Source of the DNA: Hyphomicrobiaceae bacterium | GTDB lineage: Bacteria > Pseudomonadota > Alphaproteobacteria > Rhizobiales > Hyphomicrobiaceae | Assembly: GCA_013141255.1 (NCBI GenBank) | Contig: JABFRJ010000215.1 | Coordinates: forward strand, 1 to 41,006 | Direction of reading: 5' to 3' | Length of the DNA stretch: 41,006 bases | Shown: positions 35,516 to 41,006 of the stretch, in pieces | How positions within the stretch are numbered: the first letter of the stretch is position 1 | How the letters are laid out: every line of letters starts with the position of its first letter | Notes under the pieces: generated by a model | The model's database searches: none | Told to the model about the DNA's origin: nothing | What the model saw: the letters and a program-made list of their open reading frames with translations, nothing else | Program-made: the position numbers and the translations under genes

Positions 35516-35789
35516 GAAGGTTCCAAATAACGCTCTTTCAACTACCTACGCGGGCAGATCAAAGCTGGATCACCTAAACGCCCTAAAAAAATACAACTAT
35601 GCCAGAACGACCAAAGCCTTCGGAGACGCACACCACATGCAAGGGCTCAGTATCAATGCGGCAGAAATCTTCTGCCAGCCAGATCAGGCACGAGAGCGAA
35701 CCTGACACTTGCGCCGGCAGCACCTTCATATGGCCCCGACCGAGCTTCAAGAATGCGATACCGCAACCTCGTCAATCCACCCCCTGCAA
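35516..35789. other. Intergenic region between FAD oxidase and GntR regulator
   Basis: 274 bases. It holds the promoter of the lipid operon near the left side. The rest shows only short overlapping frames in plus orientation without family resemblance. No hairpin terminator for the GntR gene is obvious. Confidence 0.4.
35547..35572 (-). promoter_or_regulatory. Putative RpoE-type ECF promoter of the lipid-modification operon
   Basis: Reading the minus strand, TGATCC (35572-35567) is followed by exactly 18 bases and TAGGTAG (35548 leftwards). This is the same layout as the promoter before the sigma gene. The predicted start near 35540 lies about 25 bases before the ATG at 35515, so a short leader is expected. 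Confidence 0.6.
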
Positions 35790-36482
35790 TCATGTCGCAT
35801 CACGCACCCGATCGACGGTCTCATCGAGATGACGCCCCAAAACTTCAGCCAACTTTGCCGCCTTTCTAGCAACAAGCGCCACGATCATGTCCTCATGTTC
35901 AGCGACAGCCGCTGCCCATCGGTCAGCGCCGCGATTACCAACATAGCGGATACGACGGATGCGCGCCTGCAAAGCTTCATGGGTTTGCGCCAGCACCGTA
36001 TTACCAGACGCTTGCACAATCGCGGTATGAATCCCCTGATTGAGCTTGAAGTAGGCAAGTCGATTTTTTGCCTTGTAGTGCGTGAGCATTTGCCTGTGCA
36101 TCTGTACAATTAGCTTGATTTCGGCATCGGTGGCGTGGGCGCAAGCCAGACGACCAGCAGCTTGCTCTAAAAATTTTAAAACCTGCAAAGTATCGCGAAT
36201 GTCTTGCTCGGAAAAACGCCGTACGACAGCCCCTTTCGCTGGTACGATTTCCACCAACCCCTCGCTTGCGAGCGTCTTGATAGCTTCTCGGAGCGGCGTC
36301 CGAGACACGCCAAGCGACGCCCCAACCTGGCCTTCATTGATCCGCGTGCCAGGCAGCAATTGCCCTTCAACAATCATGTCGCGCAACTGATTGACGACTG
36401 CGTCATGCAAAGTAACGCGCGCGATACGCGTCACACCGCCAATACCGATGCCAGTGCTTTTATCGCCAATTCGCACAGCCAT
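35790..36482 (-). CDS. GntR-family transcriptional regulator, FCD subfamily
   Basis: 230-aa DNA-binding regulator. The N-terminal winged helix-turn-helix (~25-95) has LRDMIVEGQLLPGTRINEGQVG and LGVSRTPLREAIKTLASEGLVE. The C-terminal all-helical FCD domain (~100-225) has LNQGIHTAIVQASGN, EHEDMIVAL and LGRHL, histidines that usually bind a metal and a carboxylate effector. It is divergent from tctCBA, and an imperfect dyad in the shared promoter region, repeated upstream of the pdxA-like gene, is its likely operator. Members of this family usually repress transport and catabolic genes until the substrate is present. The start at 36482 is uncontested. Confidence 0.9.
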   Translation of the reverse strand: MAVRIGDKSTGIGIGGVTRIARVTLHDAVVNQLRDMIVEGQLLPGTRINEGQVGASLGVSRTPLREAIKTLASEGLVEIVPAKGAVVRRFSEQDIRDTLQVLKFLEQAAGRLACAHATDAEIKLIVQMHRQMLTHYKAKNRLAYFKLNQGIHTAIVQASGNTVLAQTHEALQARIRRIRYVGNRGADRWAAAVAEHEDMIVALVARKAAKLAEVLGRHLDETVDRVRDAT

Positions 36483-36608
36483 TTTCGCCTATTCCAAAGT
36501 TGACACCCGAAGCAGACCACAGGCCTCGCAAACAAACATAGCCAACTCTTGCACGCCGGACGCATCACTCGTCCCGCAACGTAGCGGCTTGCCGAGTTCG
36601 TGTACTAC

Positions 36609-36626
36609 ATGTTGCATACAGCATAC
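36609..36626. promoter_or_regulatory. Candidate GntR operator in the gntR/tctC divergent region
   Basis: ATGTTGCATACAGCAT (36609-36624) is an imperfect dyad whose only mismatches are transitions. Its minus-strand core GTATGCTGTATGCA (36626-36613) matches 13 of 14 bases at 40900-40913, upstream of the pdxA-like gene. It lies about 90 bases before the tctC start. Confidence 0.6.
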
Positions 36627-36713
36627 GTTCGTGGCAACGTCGCAGATTGAAAGGCAAGGCGCACAAGACGCCAGCCAGGTTCAGATGCAAAAAAGGTGCA
36701 GGAGGAGATTTCA

Positions 36714-37706
36714 ATGAAAATGCTGCATAAGGCTGTGGGAGCGTTGATCGGTTTAACAATGTTGGCAATGCCAGCGCTCGCTTGGCAACCGACGAAGCCA
36801 GTCGAATTCGTCGTCACATCCAGCCCAGGCGGCGGAACCGATAATTTCACACGTATGATCCAATCGATCATCGTCAAATACAAACTGATTGAGCAGCCCA
36901 TCGTTGTTGTGAACAAAGGCGGCGGCAGTGGCGCTGAAGGTTATCTCGTTGCCAAGACCTCACCGGGCGACGCTCACAAAGTTCTTTTTGGCACCAACAA
37001 CGCCTACCTGCTGCCGCACGTTGCAAAGATGGGTTACAAGTTTGCCGACGTAACGCCAGTTGCCGCGCTTGCGCTCGATGAATTTCTGCTTTGGGTCAAA
37101 AGCGATTCCCCCTACAAAACCGTCAAGGCTTACATCGATGCTGTGAAGGCCAAACCCGAAACCTTCAAAATGGGCGGCAGTCAATCCAAGGATGCCGACC
37201 AAACATTGACAAGTATGCTATCGAACGTGAGTGGTGCCAAATTCATTTACGTTCCATTCCAAGGCGGTGGCTTAGTCGACACCCAACTCGTCGGCGGTCA
37301 CATCGATAGCCACACCAACAATCCAAATGAGAGCATCGGTCAGTGGAAAGCTGGTGCCGTTCGTCCATTGTGCGTATTCAGCCCCGCGCGCTTGCCAAAG
37401 GGCGTCAATGTCAGCGCGACGCAAGGCTGGCAAGACATTCCAACTTGCAAAGATGAAGGCATTGCCATTGACCAATTCCAGATGCCACGAACCGTATGGT
37501 TGCCTGCTGGAGCACCAGCCGACGTCGTCAAGTTTTATGCCGACATCTTGAAAAAAGTCAGTGAGACCGACGAGTGGAAGGACTACATCACGCGCACGGT
37601 GCAGACCGGACGCTATCTCGCTGGCGACGATTTCAAAGCCTTCATTACCAAGGACGAGAAGAACTCGAAGGACGTTTTCGATCGCGAAGGTTGGACTGTG
37701 AAATAA
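36714..37706 (+). CDS. tctC: Tripartite tricarboxylate transporter substrate-binding protein (TctC/Bug family)
   Basis: 330-aa periplasmic receptor for a carboxylate. The signal peptide (MKMLHKAVGALIGLTMLAMP, cleavage near ALA|WQ) is followed by KPVEFVVTSSPGGGTDNFTR, the usual Bug-family opening, VVVNKGGGSGAEGYLV, and FVPFQGGGLVDTQLVGGHID-like sequence (here FIYVPFQGGG). The start at 36714 is fixed by GGAGGAG six bases upstream; the longer frame from 36696 is rejected. It is the first gene of tctCBA and is divergent from a GntR regulator. Bug receptors bind very varied ligands (citrate, terephthalate, nicotinate, amino acids), so the substrate is open. Confidence 0.92.
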   Translation: MKMLHKAVGALIGLTMLAMPALAWQPTKPVEFVVTSSPGGGTDNFTRMIQSIIVKYKLIEQPIVVVNKGGGSGAEGYLVAKTSPGDAHKVLFGTNNAYLLPHVAKMGYKFADVTPVAALALDEFLLWVKSDSPYKTVKAYIDAVKAKPETFKMGGSQSKDADQTLTSMLSNVSGAKFIYVPFQGGGLVDTQLVGGHIDSHTNNPNESIGQWKAGAVRPLCVFSPARLPKGVNVSATQGWQDIPTCKDEGIAIDQFQMPRTVWLPAGAPADVVKFYADILKKVSETDEWKDYITRTVQTGRYLAGDDFKAFITKDEKNSKDVFDREGWTVK

Positions 37707-37745
37707 CCGGTCGCCGTCAATCATCAGTCCCAGGTAGAGGCGTGT

Positions 37746-38231
37746 ATGATCTCGCGAAGAACGGCTGAACTATGCGTTGCAATACTGACGTTGGTATTCG
37801 GCGTGGTGATTGCGTTTGGCTCAAGAGAGTTCGGCGTAGGCTGGAGCAAAAGTGGGCCCCAGCCTGGAACATTCCCATATTTCATCGGCTGGATTATCGC
37901 AGCAGCAAGCCTTGGCAACATTGCCTTGGCGCTGCGTAAGAGCGGATCGACAAGTCGCCATTCGATTCCATTCGTGACGGCTGACCAGCTGCGTCGCCTC
38001 TTCGGATTTGCTTGGCCAATCGTAGCATTGGTCAGTGTCAGCCTATGGCTCGGACTTTACGTCGGAACCGCGCTCTACATGTTTGGAACCCTCGTCTTCC
38101 AAAACAAATATCATTGGGCCAAAGCGACCGTCATCGCCCTTGCTCTGCCGGTTTTCATTTACCTTTTAATCGAGCGGACGTTCCAAGTCGGTATGTTGAA
38201 AGGACCGCTTGAAGCGGCATTGGGCATTTGA
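37746..38231 (+). CDS. tctB: Tripartite tricarboxylate transporter TctB family protein
   Basis: 161-aa small membrane subunit with four hydrophobic segments. It opens with SRRTAELCVAILTLVFGVVIAFGSREF, a first helix, then GPQPGTFPYFIGWIIAAAS, the conserved TctB turn and second helix, and ends with two more helices (LALPVFIYLLIERTF). It lies 39 bases after tctC and 18 before tctA, so it belongs to the same operon. Together with TctA it forms the inner-membrane permease, driven by an ion gradient. Confidence 0.9.
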   Translation: MISRRTAELCVAILTLVFGVVIAFGSREFGVGWSKSGPQPGTFPYFIGWIIAAASLGNIALALRKSGSTSRHSIPFVTADQLRRLFGFAWPIVALVSVSLWLGLYVGTALYMFGTLVFQNKYHWAKATVIALALPVFIYLLIERTFQVGMLKGPLEAALGI

Positions 38232-38249
38232 AGTGATTGGGGCTTTACA

Positions 38250-39770
38250 ATGATCGACAGCCTCAACGCACTCATGCAGGGCTTCGGCGTGGCGTTCACC
38301 GGTTACCACTTAGTGCTGATGGTTATTGGTGTACTGCTCGGAATTCTCGTCGGCGTTTTGCCGGGCCTCGGCGCACCCAACGGCGTATCGCTACTGCTGC
38401 CGCTGACCTTCACGATGAACCCTGTCGCAGCAATCATCTTGCTAACTTCGATGTACTGGGGCGCGCTTTTTGGCGGCTCAACCACGTCCATCCTTTTTAA
38501 TATTCCCGGCGAACCATCCTCCGTCGCCACAACCTTTGACGGCTATCCGATGGCACAACAAGGTCGTGCCGCTGAAGCCTTGAGCCTCGCTTTTCTATCT
38601 GCGGGCTTCGGCGCACTCGTCGGCGTCATCTTGATTACGTTGCTCTCAAGTTGGGTCACAAAGTTCGCATTGAAGTTCAGCTCACCTGAATTTTTTGGTG
38701 TCTACTTCCTCGCCTTCGCAAGTTTCATCGGGCTGTCAGGTGCACCACCGCTCAAGACCGCTGTGTCTATTGGCATCGGCTTTGCGCTCGCAGCCATCGG
38801 TATGGACTCTGTGTCTGGCGGTCTGCGATTGACGTTCGACTACGACGTACTGTTGCCAGGCGTCAGCTTCCTCGTCGCGGTCATCGGCCTGTTCGGTATC
38901 GGTGAGTTATTGCTGACAATTGAGGACGGACTAAAGCTGCAAGGCATACGCGCACACGTCCGCCCGCGCGATGTCATTCGCACCGCCATGACACTGCCGC
39001 GCTATTGGGTAACACTGCTACGAAGCGCAGCCGTCGGCTGTTGGATGGGCATTACACCTGGAGGCCCAACAGCCGCGTCTTTTATGAGCTATGGTCTTGC
39101 CAAACGCTTTTCCCGCAACAGCACAAACTTCGGTCGCGGCGAACCCAATGGCGTTGTAGCACCAGAAACTGCAGATCACGCAGCCGGCACCAGTGCGATG
39201 CTACCGATGTTAGCGCTCGGCTTACCAGGTTCGGCGACATCGGCCGTCATGCTTGGTGGCTTGATGATTTGGGGCTTAAATCCAGGCCCGATGTTGTTCG
39301 TTGAACGGCCAGATTTCGTCTGGGGCTTGATCGCAAGCATGTATCTGGGCAACGTCGTGGCCGTCGTGCTGGTGCTTGCTACGATACCGCTCTTCGCTTC
39401 AATACTGCGCATTCCATTTGCAGTCATCGGACCGGCGATTGTCGTCGTCTGCTTTATCGGAGCCTACACAATTGCCGGTCGACCGTTCGACCTTTGGTTG
39501 GCGCTTCTCTTCGGCTTTCTCGGCTACGCGTTCAAAAAACTAGATTACCCCATCGCGCCACTGGTTCTCGCTATGGTCATCGGTGACAAGGCCGAGGATG
39601 CTTTTCGCCAAGCCATGATCATGTCGAAGGGTTCGCTCTCGATCTTCTGGTCCAATGGCTTGGTCGGCACGCTGATGCTGATTGGACTTACATTCCTTCT
39701 CTGGCCAGTAATTGGCGCAATCGTGACACGCCTCAGCACGACTTCGATGCGTCCAACGAATAGCGGTTAG
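38250..39770 (+). CDS. tctA: Tripartite tricarboxylate transporter permease TctA
   Basis: 506-aa large permease with about twelve hydrophobic segments, the normal size. Family motifs: LVGVLPGLGAPNGVSLLLPLTF near residue 35, WGALFGGSTTSILFNIPGEPSS, GITPGGPTAASFMSYGLAKR and LALGLPGSATSAVMLGGLMIWGL. These glycine/proline-rich hairpins probably form the transport site. It ends the tctCBA operon and converges with the pdxA-like gene, with about 30 bases between the two stops. No clear terminator was found in that gap. Confidence 0.94.
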   Translation: MIDSLNALMQGFGVAFTGYHLVLMVIGVLLGILVGVLPGLGAPNGVSLLLPLTFTMNPVAAIILLTSMYWGALFGGSTTSILFNIPGEPSSVATTFDGYPMAQQGRAAEALSLAFLSAGFGALVGVILITLLSSWVTKFALKFSSPEFFGVYFLAFASFIGLSGAPPLKTAVSIGIGFALAAIGMDSVSGGLRLTFDYDVLLPGVSFLVAVIGLFGIGELLLTIEDGLKLQGIRAHVRPRDVIRTAMTLPRYWVTLLRSAAVGCWMGITPGGPTAASFMSYGLAKRFSRNSTNFGRGEPNGVVAPETADHAAGTSAMLPMLALGLPGSATSAVMLGGLMIWGLNPGPMLFVERPDFVWGLIASMYLGNVVAVVLVLATIPLFASILRIPFAVIGPAIVVVCFIGAYTIAGRPFDLWLALLFGFLGYAFKKLDYPIAPLVLAMVIGDKAEDAFRQAMIMSKGSLSIFWSNGLVGTLMLIGLTFLLWPVIGAIVTRLSTTSMRPTNSG

Positions 39771-39802
39771 ACTGAGAAAGCAGCAAGTGTCATTAAGAAG
39801 AC

Positions 39803-40837
39803 TCACCCAATTGCAGCTTTATCAGACAGGCGTTTTTCGCGGCGTGCAGCACCCATGCGAGCTGCGATGAGCATAGCATTGCGCATCGCCGTGACCTTCG
39901 CGATACCTTTGCCAGCAATGTCGTAGGCACTGCCGTGAGCAGCGGTTGCCACCGCAAACGGGTAACCGCCCAGCACCGTCACACCCTGCTCGAATCCGAT
40001 CAACTTCATCGCGATCTGGCCTTGATCGTGATACATCGTAAGCACGGCATCGAACTCACCCTTTTGGCAACGAACAAACACCGTATCAGATGGGAACGGA
40101 CCATCGCAGACGATGCCTGCTGCAAGCCCTGCTTCCACTGCGGGACGAATCTCGTCGATCTCCTCGCGACCAAAATTCCCACCATCTCCTGCGTGTGGAT
40201 TGAGACCTGCGACCGCGATCCGCGGTGGCGCGAAACCCGCGGCCTTCATAGCATCGTTGGTGAGCTTCAGACTGCGCAAAATAGTGTCGCGCTTGATGAG
40301 CGCTGCAACGCCGGAAATCGGCACGTGCGACGTGACGCGCGCATTCCACAATCCCGGCAAAATATTGAATTCGCTCGCCGTACCTTTGAAATCAAGGAAC
40401 TCATTCATGAAGACGACTTCGTCGTCGTAAGCTGCGTGCGAGAGACGCATGGACGCTTTGTTGAAGGGTGAGAACGTCACCGCATCAACAACATTGGAAC
40501 TTGCAAACGCCAGCGCCTTGCGGAAGTTAGTCATCGCAAAATCGCCAGCCGGTTTCGACAACGCGCCAACAGGAATACTCGCGGGATCAAGATGTCCAAG
40601 ATCAATCAAAATGGGTTTATCAGTCAGCGGCAAAGGCGCGCCGTCAGCGACGGTCACAACATCGAGATCAACACCCGTAATTTCGGCGCCGCGGCGCAAC
40701 ACGCGAGCGTCACCGATGACGATGATCTGAGCCGCCTCAGTGATCTCGCGGTCAGCAAGAATGCGCGCCGATAATTCCGGCGCAACACCCGCAGGGCATC
40801 CGATGGCATGGGCGAGGCGAGGCTTGTTCGGTGTCAT
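39803..40837 (-). CDS. PdxA-family dehydrogenase (4-hydroxythreonine-4-phosphate dehydrogenase-like)
   Basis: 344-aa NAD-dependent metal dehydrogenase of the PdxA fold. The three metal-binding histidines appear in SHVPISG, LNPHAGDGG and TMYHDQG. The start at 40837 is chosen for GAGGG eight bases upstream; the frame could extend to 40858. The N-terminal motif reads GCPAGVAPE where biosynthetic PdxA normally has GDPAGIGPE. Together with its partners, a Tct transporter and GntR regulator that share an operator-like motif, this suggests a catabolic PdxA2-type role, such as oxidation of a phosphorylated or dihydrodiol carboxylate, rather than vitamin B6 synthesis. D-threonate (DenD-like) and terephthalate (TphB-like) dehydrogenases are precedents. 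No kinase or dioxygenase is in the window. Confidence 0.85.
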   Translation of the reverse strand: MTPNKPRLAHAIGCPAGVAPELSARILADREITEAAQIIVIGDARVLRRGAEITGVDLDVVTVADGAPLPLTDKPILIDLGHLDPASIPVGALSKPAGDFAMTNFRKALAFASSNVVDAVTFSPFNKASMRLSHAAYDDEVVFMNEFLDFKGTASEFNILPGLWNARVTSHVPISGVAALIKRDTILRSLKLTNDAMKAAGFAPPRIAVAGLNPHAGDGGNFGREEIDEIRPAVEAGLAAGIVCDGPFPSDTVFVRCQKGEFDAVLTMYHDQGQIAMKLIGFEQGVTVLGGYPFAVATAAHGSAYDIAGKGIAKVTAMRNAMLIAARMGAARREKRLSDKAAIG

Positions 40838-40899
40838 GTGCATTGCCCTCATAGCCATTAGTGTGCCGCACCGTAAGCTTCATCATCCAACACCGTCAA

Positions 40900-40914
40900 G
40901 TATGCTGTATACAG
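40900..40914 (-). promoter_or_regulatory. Candidate GntR operator upstream of the pdxA-like gene
   Basis: GTATGCTGTATACAG contains the perfect 10-bp palindrome CTGTATACAG (40905-40914). It matches 13 of 14 bases of the motif in the gntR/tctC intergenic region. It lies about 65 bases upstream of the pdxA-like start, where an operator would be expected. Confidence 0.6.
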
Positions 40915-40920
40915 GAGCAA

Positions 40921-40981
40921 GCACCCACACCGAAACCCACACCGAGCAAGCTCGTGTGGATTTAAGTGTGCTTGTGGGTGC
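40921..40981. repeat. Nested inverted and direct repeats at the right edge
   Basis: An outer 9-bp perfect inverted repeat, GCACCCACA/TGTGGGTGC (40921-40929 and 40973-40981), encloses an inner stem, CCACACCGAGC (40937-40947) with GCTCGTGTGG (40950-40959), which has one bulged C. The left arm also contains two direct copies of ACCCACACCGA 12 bases apart (40923 and 40935). It may be a terminator for a gene beyond the edge, or a binding site. Confidence 0.55.
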
Positions 40982-41006
40982 GCGATGTGTCGCCGCCACA
41001 GCCTTT

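Overview
The window looks like the chromosome of an alphaproteobacterium, most likely of the Hyphomicrobiales. The signs are a 5-aminolevulinate synthase (hemA), a TrxR-like ferredoxin-NADP reductase, a RpoE/ChrR-type sigma/anti-sigma pair, moderately high GC and abundant TRAP-TAXI and Tct solute uptake. No insertion sequence, integrase, prophage or CRISPR array was seen.

Left to right: the 3' part of hemA; a TRAP-TAXI uptake system with two tandem binding proteins and a fused permease (1245-5446); a ferredoxin-NADP reductase facing it; a CAT-anticodon tRNA with a clear promoter; then a two-gene secreted unit (7244-11549). Its first protein, 1040 aa, has a propeller-like N-terminal part, 32 unbroken SHxxxx hexapeptides, a Ser-Lys-Gly/His decapeptide block and a Lys-Pro tail. 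Facing it are a bis-histidyl membrane cytochrome and its Tat-exported intradiol-dioxygenase-like partner.

From 13004 to 21220 lies a peptide-modification cluster: a zinc metallopeptidase, a transglutaminase/DUF2126 protein, a circularly permuted ATP-grasp/alpha-E fusion and a second transglutaminase. From 21499 to 28447 is a nitrate assimilation operon (nirB-nirD-nasA-cysG) behind a near-consensus sigma-54 promoter and a probable NtrC site.

From 28489 to 35515 is a RpoE-ChrR (singlet oxygen/photo-oxidative type) island: DUF2878 and DUF2177 membrane proteins, the sigma factor and anti-sigma, an SDR, and a four-gene lipid-modifying operon (FAD oxidase, DUF1365, CFA-synthase-like methyltransferase, DUF3833). 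Two promoters with the same TGATCC-N18-TA layout appear to tie the sigma gene and the lipid operon together.

The right end holds a GntR/FCD regulator divergent from tctCBA and a PdxA-family dehydrogenase. A nearly identical motif upstream of tctC and of the pdxA-like gene suggests one regulon for an unknown carboxylate. The most novel item is the SHxxxx repeat protein: its Ser codons alternate AGY/TCN almost perfectly, which shows the true ancestral unit is 36 bp (12 residues).
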